A DNA stretch of 41,409 nucleotides from Planctomycetota bacterium (lineage in GTDB: Bacteria; Planctomycetota; Planctomycetia; Pirellulales; PLA5), in contig QEVJ01000042.1 of NCBI GenBank assembly GCA_003576845.1, positions 1-41,409 on the forward strand, written 5' to 3'. Positions 25,418 to 34,300 of this stretch are shown here, in pieces. Positions within the stretch are counted from its first letter, which is position 1. Every line of letters begins with the position of its first letter. The position numbers were made by a program, and so were the translations under genes. The notes under the pieces were generated by a model. It saw nothing but the letters and a program-made list of their open reading frames with translations. It had not been told where the DNA came from and did no database searches.

Positions 25418-27190
25418 GTGTCCACCGCGACCAAGACCTCGACCGCCGCTTCGCTTACCAATGGCGCCGATATCCTCGTGCAATCGCTGGTCAACCACGA
25501 CGTCGAGGTGATCTTTGCCTATCCCGGCGGCGCGAGCATGCCGCTGCACCAGTCGCTCACCAAGTTCAAGGACCGCCTGCGAACCATCTTGCCGCGGCAC
25601 GAGCAAGGCGGCGGATTTGCCGCTCAAGGTTATTCCCGCACGACCGGGCGGCCCGGCGTCTGCATGGCCACGAGCGGGCCGGGCGCGACGAACCTCGTCA
25701 CGTCCATCGCCGACGCCAAGCTCGATAGCGTCCCGCTCATCGCAATCACCGGCCAGGTGCCGACGCGGGTCATCGGCACCGACGCCTTTCAAGAAACGCC
25801 CATCGTCGAAGTCTGCCGCTCGATCACCAAGCACCATTACCTCGTCACCGACGTGAACGATATCGCCCGCGTCATGCGCGAGGCGTTCCACGTCGCGACG
25901 ACCGGCCGGCCCGGTCCCGTGCTCGTCGACGTGCCCAAGAACATTCAGCAGGCGACCTGCATTCCGAACTACGACGCACCGATGAACCTGCCGGGCTATC
26001 GCTTGGCAGAGCAGAAGCGAGCGCAGCCAGAGCAGATCAAGCAAGTCGCCGCGGCGATCAAGCGGGCGAAACGGCCGGTGATTTACGCCGGCGGCGGAAT
26101 CATCTCCTCCGATGCGAGCGACGAGCTGCGGAAGCTCGTGGCGCAGACCGAGATTCCGGTGACGATGACGGTGATGGGCCTGGGCGCGTATCCCGGCGAG
26201 GACCCGCTGTCGCTGCACATGCTCGGCATGCACGGCGCAGCCTATGCGAACTATGCCGTCGAAGCCTGCGACTTGCTCATCGCCCTCGGCGTGCGATTCG
26301 ACGACCGCGTCACCGGCAACGTGGCCGCGTTCGCCAAGAACGCGATGATCGTCCACGTCGACGTCGATCCGTCGGAGATCAACAAGAACAAAGAGGCCCA
26401 CATCCCGATCGTCAGCGACGTGAAGTACGCCCTCGCGGAACTCAACAAGATCGTCGAGCCGCCGGAAGATCTGAGCGACTGGCACGCGAAGATCGACCAC
26501 TGGAAGCGCGAGGTTCCGCTCCGCTACGACGAAAAGTACGCCGGCATCTTGCAGCAGCACGCGATCAGCGAACTGTGGAAGAAAACCAAGGACCGCGAGA
26601 CCTACGTCGCGGTCGGCGTGGGCCAGCATCAAATGTGGGCGGCGCAGTTCTACAAGCTCGCGCGGCCGCGGAGCTGGATGAGCAGCAGCGGTCTGGGCAC
26701 GATGGGCTTCGGCTTGCCCGCGGCGATGGGCGCGCAGGCGGCGCATCCCGGGGCGCTCTGCATCGACATCGACGGCGACGGCAGCTTCTTGATGAACGTC
26801 CAGGAACTCGCCACCTGCCACTGCGAAAAGCTCCCCGTCAAGGTGCTGCTCCTCAACAACCAGCACCTCGGCATGGTCGTGCAATGGGAAGACCGTTTCC
26901 ATCAAGGCAACCGGGCGCACACGTACTTGGGCCCGATCGACCACCCCGAAGCCATCGGCGCCGGCAACGGCATCGGCAACGACCAGCGCTACCCCGACTT
27001 CGTAACGATCGCCAAAGGCTTCGGCTGCGGCGGAGCGTTCGTCAAGAACAAAGCAGACCTGAGCGCGGCCCTGGATGAAATGCTCGCCTACGACGGCCCG
27101 TTCGTCCTCGACGTGCAGGTGCCGTATCAAGAACACGTGCTGCCGATGATTCCATCGGGGGCGACGGTGCGCGATATGATCGTGGGGTGA
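25418..27190 (+). CDS. ilvB: Acetolactate synthase large (catalytic) subunit
   Basis: The product is 590 aa. It condenses two pyruvates (or pyruvate and 2-oxobutyrate) in branched-chain amino-acid synthesis, using TPP, magnesium and FAD. Motifs: [31 protein letters not shown] with the TPP-activating Glu62, [27 protein letters not shown], and the TPP-binding [17 protein letters not shown] through [15 protein letters not shown]. The start is a GTG at 25418 with a weak ribosome binding site, so an alternate start is possible. No regulatory subunit ilvN follows; downstream is a minus-strand gene. Confidence 0.96.
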   Translation: MSTATKTSTAASLTNGADILVQSLVNHDVEVIFAYPGGASMPLHQSLTKFKDRLRTILPRHEQGGGFAAQGYSRTTGRPGVCMATSGPGATNLVTSIADAKLDSVPLIAITGQVPTRVIGTDAFQETPIVEVCRSITKHHYLVTDVNDIARVMREAFHVATTGRPGPVLVDVPKNIQQATCIPNYDAPMNLPGYRLAEQKRAQPEQIKQVAAAIKRAKRPVIYAGGGIISSDASDELRKLVAQTEIPVTMTVMGLGAYPGEDPLSLHMLGMHGAAYANYAVEACDLLIALGVRFDDRVTGNVAAFAKNAMIVHVDVDPSEINKNKEAHIPIVSDVKYALAELNKIVEPPEDLSDWHAKIDHWKREVPLRYDEKYAGILQQHAISELWKKTKDRETYVAVGVGQHQMWAAQFYKLARPRSWMSSSGLGTMGFGLPAAMGAQAAHPGALCIDIDGDGSFLMNVQELATCHCEKLPVKVLLLNNQHLGMVVQWEDRFHQGNRAHTYLGPIDHPEAIGAGNGIGNDQRYPDFVTIAKGFGCGGAFVKNKADLSAALDEMLAYDGPFVLDVQVPYQEHVLPMIPSGATVRDMIVG

Positions 27191-27205
27191 GAAGGCCATC
27201 GAATC

Positions 27206-27237
27206 GTACGGTGGGTCGAACGATTGTGAGGCCCACC
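27206..27237. repeat. Half copy of the GTAGG..GGCCCACC repeat
   Basis: GTACGGTGGGTCGAACGATT (27206-27225) followed by GTGAGGCCCACC matches one arm of the inverted repeat at 21938-22024 with one extra base and a few substitutions. It sits just after the ilvB stop. Confidence 0.75.
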
Positions 27238-27306
27238 ATGCGCCGGCTGCCGTCCGAAAGATCCGGCGGTCCTCCTTGTCGCTTACCTGGTTATTTCGCG
27301 CTCCGG

Positions 27307-28164
27307 CTATAGGTCATAATGTGGCCTCGTAAGCGTGACCATGGTTTTGACCAAGGGAACTTGTAATTGTGCAACGAGCCTTTCTATGTCTTTGATCGGC
27401 ATGGTGTTTTCTGGCCGCGGCTTTTCTGGCGGAAAAACGCCAACATCGCATGAGAAGCGTTTCTTGGCTCGTCTGTATTGCGCGCGGGCTTCGACGCTCA
27501 AGACATAAATCGCTGGTATCAGAAGCTTCACACCAGCCTTGGCCACATGCCCATTGGACAATTGATGCCCTTTTACGTGCAGCCACTTGATCGTTTCACC
27601 GGTCGCTGGCCAAGTCTCTTCGACGACTGAGCACGCCGAACACCAAACTTCGAACGTGTCGGCGCCCCATTGGTACTTAATCGCTGCAATTTGTTTAAGG
27701 TCGATGGGTTCTGGCAATTCGTCAAAACCACCTTCCGGAAAACATCCCACGTTTTCCGGCGCGGTTTTGACTGCGAATGCGAGACGGAGCGCTAGTTCGC
27801 TCGAAAACGTAAAAAAATCCGTTGTGCCTCGCTTGTCGAGGAGAAAGTCGCCATACTCAAATGACACGTGTTCGTCTAGAGTTGCCTCGTGTACGAGCGT
27901 GTTTCGAACAAAGCGATAGAGTATTGTTTCTAGTGTTTGATACTCGCCATTGAACTCAATACGGACTTGAATCCCCGCGGTGATTTTTTCTCGCTCGTCG
28001 ATCAAGAACTGCTCAAAAGCTTCTCTGTCCTTGAGGCCCGTCGACTTTGGATACCGCTTACGAGACGTTGCTGCGACAGCGAGCAGTATGGAGATAAGAG
28101 CGCCTTCAAGGCGTCCCGCCTGAAACAGCAACTGACTATCGTCGATACGGTCACGAACGCTCAT
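27307..28164 (-). CDS. Uncharacterised HEPN-like protein, AT-richer than neighbours
   Basis: The product is 285 aa from ATG at 28164 with AAGGA about 10 bases upstream; a GTG 24 bases earlier is less likely. YRFVRNTLVHEATLDE (about 84-99) contains R-N-x-x-x-H, the HEPN-type RNase catalytic pattern, after a helical region ALISILLAVAATSRKRYP. The middle is Phe-rich (TDFFTFSSELALRLAFAVKT), with a possible zinc or disulfide pair CSAC at about 170-173, then a basic region. HEPN proteins act in toxin-antitoxin and antiviral systems, or as antibiotic nucleotidyltransferase partners; here no partner is visible. Hand counts of four 60-base lines gave 50-58% GC, against about 65% in one ilvB line, so a foreign origin is possible. 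Confidence 0.55.
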   Translation of the reverse strand: MSVRDRIDDSQLLFQAGRLEGALISILLAVAATSRKRYPKSTGLKDREAFEQFLIDEREKITAGIQVRIEFNGEYQTLETILYRFVRNTLVHEATLDEHVSFEYGDFLLDKRGTTDFFTFSSELALRLAFAVKTAPENVGCFPEGGFDELPEPIDLKQIAAIKYQWGADTFEVWCSACSVVEETWPATGETIKWLHVKGHQLSNGHVAKAGVKLLIPAIYVLSVEARAQYRRAKKRFSCDVGVFPPEKPRPENTMPIKDIERLVAQLQVPLVKTMVTLTRPHYDL

Positions 28165-28288
28165 TGCCAATGGTCCTTTGGAACGCACCAGCGGGCTTTC
28201 ATCGTCGTGAATGCTTCAAACTCTGCTGACACGAAATCGCTAAGGTGGTTCGCCACGCGCAGCTTGATTCTCGATCAAGTCATCGTAG

Positions 28289-28310
28289 GTCAGGCACTCC
28301 CGTGCCTGAC
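28289..28310. repeat. REP-like hairpin GTCAGGCAC..GTGCCTGAC
   Basis: Nine-base arms GTCAGGCAC and GTGCCTGAC pair perfectly around TCCC. The leading GTAGGTCAGGC word recurs with variation at 30749-30775 and exactly at 40392-40402, pointing to a REP-like family. Confidence 0.65.
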
Positions 28311-28393
28311 GAACGCGACGAACGACGGTCGAAAAGAATTGACGCAGGCTGCAACACGTCGCGCCACTCGGCCGTCAGCCACGGAAGTGTCGT

Positions 28394-28530
28394 TCCGCCT
28401 CTGCGACCTCTGCGCGTCCTCTGCGACCTCGGCGTTAAAAAACGAACCCGCTTGTTACCGCTTGCGGCCGCGAGACGCGCTGGGCACTCTATGCTCCTCG
28501 TCCGCCAGCCTCCGCGTTAAAGAATCGCAC
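28394..28530. repeat. Diverged copy of the 38.8-kb tandem repeat
   Basis: The stretch GAACCCGCTTGTTACCGCTT and then GCGGCCGCGAGACGCGCTGG matches the 169-bp unit word order (GAACCCGCTTGTTTTTGGTT, then GCGGCCACCAGCCGCGCT). CTCTGCG words precede it, as in the 38.7-kb region. Confidence 0.55.
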
Positions 28531-28581
28531 CTAACCTGTCGGCTTAGGTCGGATACTGCCAATCCGCCCGACATCCAGCGC

Positions 28582-30597
28582 TCACCAAATCCGCACCCGC
28601 TTCTCCGGCGGCAGCCAGAGCTTGTCCCCTTCCTTGATTCCGAACGCCTCGTAAAACTCCGTCAAGTTCCGCACGACCCCGTTGCAGCGGAATTCCGGCG
28701 GCGAGTGCGGGTTCGTCGCCAGCATCCGGCTCATCGCCGCGTCGCGATATTTCGCCCGCCACACCTGCGCCCAACCGATGAACACCCGCTGCGACCCGGT
28801 AAATCCGTCGAGCTTCGGCGCTTCTTTCCCGCCGAGCGAGATTGTGTACGCCTTGTGCGCGATGGTCAGCCCGCCGAGGTCGCCGATGTTCTCGCCGATC
28901 GTGAGCGCCCCATTCACCCGCTGATCCGGCGCCTGCTGCGGCGAATAGACGTTGTACTGCTCGATCAGCATCTTCGTCCGCTTCTCGAACTCAGTGCGAT
29001 CGGCTTTGGTCCACCAGTCGACGAGATTCCCGTCGCCGTCGTACTTCGAGCCTTGATCGTCGAACCCATGCCCGATCTCGTGCCCAATCACCGCCCCGAT
29101 TCCGCCATAGTTCACGGCGTCGTCCGCTTCGAGATCGAAAAACGGCGGCTGCAAGATCGCCGCCGGAAACACGATCTCGTTCATCTCCGGGTTGTAATAC
29201 GCGTTCACCGTCTGCGGCGTCATGTGCCACTCGTGGCGATCGACCGGCTTGCCCAACTTGTCGAGCTGATAGTCGAGCGCGAATTCCGCCGCCCGCCGCG
29301 CGTTGCCGACGAGATCGTCCGCCTTGATCTCCAGCTTCGTGTAATCCCGCCACTTGTCCGGATAGCCGATCTTCGGCGTGAACTTCGCCAACTTCGCCAG
29401 CGCCCGGGTTTTCGTCTCGGGACTCATCCAATCGAGCGCCAGAATGTCGACGCGATACGCTTCGACGAGATTCGCCACCAACGCCTTCATCCGCTCCTTC
29501 GCCTTGGGCGGAAAGTGCTTCTCGACGTACACCTTCCCGACCGCTTCGCCCAGCGACCGCTCGACCAGCGACACGCCCCGCTTCCACCGCGGCTCGATCT
29601 CCGGCATGCCGTTCATCGTCTTGCCGTAAAACTCGAAGCTCTCCATGACGAACGGCTTCGCAAGCACGGATGCCCTACTCCCGATCGCGCGCCATGCGAG
29701 ATAATCCTTCCAATCGTCGATCGAATACCGACCGAGCGTCTTGGCCAGCTCCGTCACGAAGCTCGGCTGCCCGACGATCAGCTCTTCCACCTTCGCCGCG
29801 CCGATCGTCGCGAACCACGGATCGAGATCGAGTCCTCCGGCGAGCTTTTTCAACTCCCCGCGCGACAGCTTGTTGTACGTCTTCTCCGCGTCGCGATTGC
29901 GGACGTTGTCCCAATGACCTTTGGCGATCGCGGTCTCCATCGCCATGATCTGCGCCGCGGTCTCCTTCGCCTTCGGGCGCTTCGCCAGTGTGAGCATCTT
30001 CTCGATATGCGCGACGTACGCCGCCCGCAGGCCCTCATACTTCGCCTCGCGATAGTACGACTCGTCGGGCAGCCCGATGCCGCCCTGATTCAGATACGCG
30101 ATGTTCTCGCTCGACTTCTTCGAGTCCGGCCCGACGTACATGCTGAAGAGCCCGGAAATGCCCACCCGCTGCAGCGCCGCAATCTGCCGCAACATCCCCG
30201 GCACGTCCTCGATCGCCGCGATCGCATCGAGTTCCCCCTGAATCGGCGCGAGCCCCAGCTCCTCCGCCCGTTGCTCGTCCATGAACGAAGCATACAAGTC
30301 CGCGATCTTCTTCGCCTCCGCGTCGCCTTGCTGCTTGGCGGCGTTCTCGATAATCTCCCGCACCCGCTTCTCCGACTGCTCGCGCAGTTCGAAGAACGCC
30401 CCGTACATCGGCTTATCCGCGGGTATCTCGGCCGTGCTCAGCCACTTGCCGTTCACGCTCCGGAAGAAATCGTCCTGCGCCCGCACGGCCGGATCGAAGT
30501 AATCCTCGATAACGCCCGACTTGAGCGCATTCTCCGCCCACAGGCTCGCACAAAGCCCCACAATCACGGCAACCGACGCGATAATCCGAACGAACAC
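28582..30597 (-). CDS. M13 family zinc metallopeptidase (neprilysin/PepO-like)
   Basis: About 671 aa from a GTG at 30597 with GGGAG eight bases upstream; a TTG at 30627 is an alternate start. The N-terminus MFVRIIASVAVIVGLCASLW is a signal peptide, so it acts outside the cytoplasm. M13 hallmarks: DDFFRSVNGKWL near the N-terminus, NAYYNPEMNEIVFPAAIL, the zinc motif GHEIGHGFDDQG (His506-Glu507-x-x-His510), and the third zinc ligand in GENIGDLGGL. A C-terminal CNGVVRNLTEFYEAF..W is typical of the family, which ends with a Trp. It cleaves oligopeptides. No obvious operon partner. Confidence 0.95.
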   Translation of the reverse strand: MFVRIIASVAVIVGLCASLWAENALKSGVIEDYFDPAVRAQDDFFRSVNGKWLSTAEIPADKPMYGAFFELREQSEKRVREIIENAAKQQGDAEAKKIADLYASFMDEQRAEELGLAPIQGELDAIAAIEDVPGMLRQIAALQRVGISGLFSMYVGPDSKKSSENIAYLNQGGIGLPDESYYREAKYEGLRAAYVAHIEKMLTLAKRPKAKETAAQIMAMETAIAKGHWDNVRNRDAEKTYNKLSRGELKKLAGGLDLDPWFATIGAAKVEELIVGQPSFVTELAKTLGRYSIDDWKDYLAWRAIGSRASVLAKPFVMESFEFYGKTMNGMPEIEPRWKRGVSLVERSLGEAVGKVYVEKHFPPKAKERMKALVANLVEAYRVDILALDWMSPETKTRALAKLAKFTPKIGYPDKWRDYTKLEIKADDLVGNARRAAEFALDYQLDKLGKPVDRHEWHMTPQTVNAYYNPEMNEIVFPAAILQPPFFDLEADDAVNYGGIGAVIGHEIGHGFDDQGSKYDGDGNLVDWWTKADRTEFEKRTKMLIEQYNVYSPQQAPDQRVNGALTIGENIGDLGGLTIAHKAYTISLGGKEAPKLDGFTGSQRVFIGWAQVWRAKYRDAAMSRMLATNPHSPPEFRCNGVVRNLTEFYEAFGIKEGDKLWLPPEKRVRIW

Positions 30598-30651
30598 GAT
30601 GAACACTCCCGTGTGAAAGAAACGCAACGAAACTCACTCGAAAACGGGTAG

Positions 30652-30748
30652 CAGCCTGTTGAAAAAGGGGACTGACCCTCTCAGGCACGTCGCAATCTGC
30701 GGCGAAAACGCGCTTTCCCAAGGGTCTGTCCCCTTTTTCAACAGGCTG
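30652..30748. repeat. MITE/REP-like inverted repeat, 28-base arms
   Basis: Left arm 30652-30679 (CAGCCTGTTGAAAAAGGGGA and on) and right arm 30721-30748 pair at 27 of 28 positions around a 41-base loop. The word pattern (GAAAAAGGGGAC.GACCC) is known from REP-type elements in other GC-rich bacteria. Confidence 0.9.
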
Positions 30749-30764
30749 GTAGGTCAGACGGGTT

Positions 30765-30826
30765 GGTCAGGCCAAGCGGCAACCGACATCATCCCCCCAA
30801 TAAACCCCGCCCGCGCCGGCCTGACA
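30765..30826. repeat. GTCAGGCC repeat, copy 1
   Basis: GGTCAGGCCAAGCGGC (30765-30780) and CCGCGCCGGCCTGACA (30811-30826) flank a variable middle; the ends GTCAGGCC and GGCCTGAC are reverse complements. The same pair recurs at 40394-40456. Confidence 0.8.
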
Positions 30827-31300
30827 ATGCGGCAAACCCAAACCCATGCGGCCGGCGCCTTTTCACCAATTCCCGCCAACGAATCCTTGTCCTTTACTGC
30901 GGGAGGTTATTGAACAAAATCCTGGGAAATTCGGGGGGTAACGTTCAAAAACTCCCTCTTCTGGATGGCGTCAAAGCGGACCCGCAAACGCCCCAAGCTC
31001 GATCTTCCCATCGGACACCGCCAAGCGTAGCAAATCTCCGTCCAACTTTCCATGAAGAATTTTACACCTACCGGAAAAAAATCGCCCCCGCCTCGCCCTC
31101 CCGCATTTGATTGACGCCCCCAAGCCGACCATCGTACCATAGAGCATCGCTTTTCTCGTCCCGCGGCCGCCGTTTCGCCGTCGCACAATCCGCGGCCAAG
31201 ATCGCGGCGCCGAGGACGAATCTCCTTTCGCGCACAAGTATCTTACGCCCTCGACGCGCCGACCGGTCGAGCGCGCCGCATCGAATACGTCGGGTGTAAC

Positions 31301-34300
31301 GTGGACGCGACCGGCAAGACCGCTTCCGACGACCGCGCATCCCGCCTCCGGGACGTCGTGGACGATTACCTCCGCCGCCGCGCCACGGGCGATCCTCAAA
31401 CCACCGCCGATCTGATCGCCCGCCACGCCGACCTGATGCCGGAACTGGCCGACGCGCTCCAATCTCCGTCCGCGCCCCCGCCCAAGCCCGCTGCCCCCGC
31501 CACCCATCTCCACGAAACCGTCGTCCTCGACGCGCAACTCGCGCCGCAACCGGGCAGCGGTAATGGCAACGGTCGGTCGACGGGCCAAAGTGTCGAACTT
31601 GGAACCCCGAGGCCCGAGTCCCGCGCCCCGAGCCCCTCCTCTCACGATTCCACGCTCGGCCGCGGCCTCAAGGTTCGCTGCCCCTCCTGCCAAAACTACA
31701 TCGAAACCGTCGTCGATGGCTCCTGGGCCGACATCACGTGCAGCGTCTGCGGCAGCCACTTCAGCCTGGTCGACGACGCCGAAACCACCCGCGCCGCGAC
31801 CGCCGTCACCACCGTCGGCCACTTCGACTTGATCGAGCAACTCGGCGTCGGCGCGTTCGGCACGGTCTGGAAAGCCCGCGATCGCGATCTCGACCGCACC
31901 GTTGCCGTCAAGGTTCCCCGCAAAGGCCAGCTCGAACCGCACGAGGCCGAGCAATTCCTCCGCGAAGCCCGCGCCGCCGCCCAGCTCAGCCATCCCAACA
32001 TCGTCAATGTCCACGAAGTCGGCCGCGACGGCGACACGATATACATCGTCAGCGACATCGTCCGCGGCGTGACGCTCTCCGACTGGATGACCAAGGAGCC
32101 GCTCACGGTCGCCCAAGCCACGCAAGTCACCAGCAAGATCGCCGACGCCCTCGACCACGCCCACAACAAGGGCATCGTCCATCGCGACTTGAAGCCCGGC
32201 AACGTGATGCTCGATGCCGACCTCGAGCCGCACATCATGGACTTCGGCCTCGCCAAGCGCGACGTCGGCGAGTTGACGATGACCATCGAAGGCCGCGTCC
32301 TCGGCACGCCGGCTTACATGTCGCCCGAGCAGGCCCGCGGCGAAGGCCACCACGCCGACCGCCGCAGCGACATCTACTCGCTCGGCGTGATGTTCTTCCA
32401 AATGCTTACGGGCGAGCTTCCCTTCCGCGGCAACACGCGGATGCTCATCCTCCAAATCCTCAACGAAGAGCCGCCCAGCCCGCGCAAGATCAACCCGGCG
32501 ATTTCCCGCGATCTCGAAACGATCGTTCTCAAGTGCCTCGAAAAGGACCCGGCCAAACGCTTCACCACTGCCCGCGAGTTTTGCGACGAGCTCCAGCGCG
32601 TCCAGCGCGGCGAGCCGATCCTTTCCCGACCCGTCGGCCGCATCGAGCGCACGTGGCGCTGGGCCAAACGCTTTCCCGCCGTCGCGTCGCTGCTGGCAAC
32701 GGTGCTCGTGCTGCTCGTCACCGTCGCGGCCGTCGCCACCACCGGTTACGTCCGCACCCAAACGGCTCTGGCCGACGTCGAACGCCAAAAGGGCGAAGCC
32801 GAAGCCGCCCGCACGGAAGCCGAAAAGCAGCGCATCGAAGCCGTCGGCCTCAAGAGAAAAGCCGACGATCTCGCGACCACGGCCGAAGCCAAACGCATCG
32901 CCGCCGAGCAAGCCCAGGCCCAAGAACGCATCGCCCGCCAGCGCGCCGAAGAATTCCTCTACGCCCAAAAGGTTCGTAACCTCTGCAAGGCCTGGGAATC
33001 GACCGACCTGCCCGACGACATCACGCCGCTGCTCGACGATCTCAAACCCCGCAATCCCGGCGATCCCGATCTTCGCGGCTGGGAATGGCACTACCTCTAT
33101 CGCCAGATCAACCGGGCGTTCGACCAGACGTTGGTCCATGCGCCCAACGTCGCCGTGAGTTCGCTCGCGTGGACCGGCGACGGAAAGCGCCTCGCCTCCG
33201 CCGGCGACGACGGCACGATCGTCGTTTGGAACGCCGACTCGTTCGACCCGCTCCGCCGCCTCGCGGGACACAAGGGCAAGGTCAATCGCATTGCCTGGAA
33301 TCCGGCCGGCACGCGCCTCGTCTCTGCCGGCGCAGACGGCACCGTGAAGATGTGGAACCCAGACCAGGACAAACCGGTCTACTCCCTCTCGCTCCGCGAA
33401 GACGCGGCCGGCATCGGCGTCCCCGACGTGTGCTTCGACCCGGAAGGCAACCGCATCGCCGCCGTTTACCGCCTGCAAGACATCCGGCTCTTCGAGGCCG
33501 AAACCGGCAACGTTCTCAAGACGCTCGAAGTCGCCGGCGACCGCAGCCGCGACCGCGGTTCGTTCTATTACGCCCAAGTCGGCGGACTGCGGCGCATCGC
33601 TTGGAGCCCCAACGGCGCCTGGATCGCCGCCGGTTGGAACGACGGCAAAATCCAGCTTTGGGATGTCGCCACCGGCGCGCCCTCCGGCGAACCCCGCAAC
33701 AGCTACGGCGGCCAGGTCACCGACATCGCCTGGAATCGCGACAGCCAGCGCCTCGCTTGCGTTAGCAGCGGTCTCCGCGTCTGGAACATCGGCGCACGCC
33801 AAGAACGATCTTATTATGGCAACGTCCGTCAGTTGTTCGCCGCCGCCTGGCATCCCAAGGAAGACCTGCTCGCGGCCGTCGGCGGCGATGGCTTCGCCCG
33901 CGCGTGGGACCTGCGCCCGACGGCCAACGACCAAAACTACGACGACGCGGCACTCCGCCGGCTCACGCAGCTTTCCGAATCGCTCGCCTGGCATCCGTCC
34001 GGCGAGTTCATCGCCGCCGGCGGCCGCGACGGAAAAGTTCGCGTCTGGCGCTTCTCCCCGCCCCAAGGCGAAAACCGCCGCGACCGCGGCGGCCGCTCGA
34101 TTGCTTCGCTCGCCTGGAACCCCGACGGCTCGCAACTCCTCACCGCCCACGGCGACAAGACGATCCGTTTCTGGGATTCCGCCACCGGCGAGCGCAAGAA
34201 CGTCTGGCGACTCCGCAGCGGACAGCTTCGCCAGGTGGTCTGGAATCGCGACGGCACGAAACTCGCGATCGTCGCCGGCGAAGGCGATCAAACCGGCGTC

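Larger units (their letters stand above)
28165..28581. other. 417-bp gap with REP-like hairpin and degenerate repeat
   Basis: No gene is seen between the HEPN-like start (28164) and the M13 peptidase end (28582). It contains a perfect hairpin at 28289-28310 and a diverged copy of the 169-bp repeat at about 28394-28530. Confidence 0.5.
30598..31300. other. 703-bp gap with two repeat elements
   Basis: It lies between divergent genes (M13 peptidase and the WD40 kinase). It contains an inverted repeat (30652-30748) and a GTCAGGCC repeat (30765-30826). The rest (30830-31300) shows no gene-like frame or hairpin; it presumably holds the kinase promoter. Confidence 0.5.

Noticed and set aside
25391-27199. 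602-aa minus-strand frame
   Set aside because: Exact antisense of ilvB.
27937-30651. 904-aa plus-strand frame
   Set aside because: Antisense to the M13 peptidase and HEPN-like gene; composition is Arg/Leu-rich, no recognised domain.
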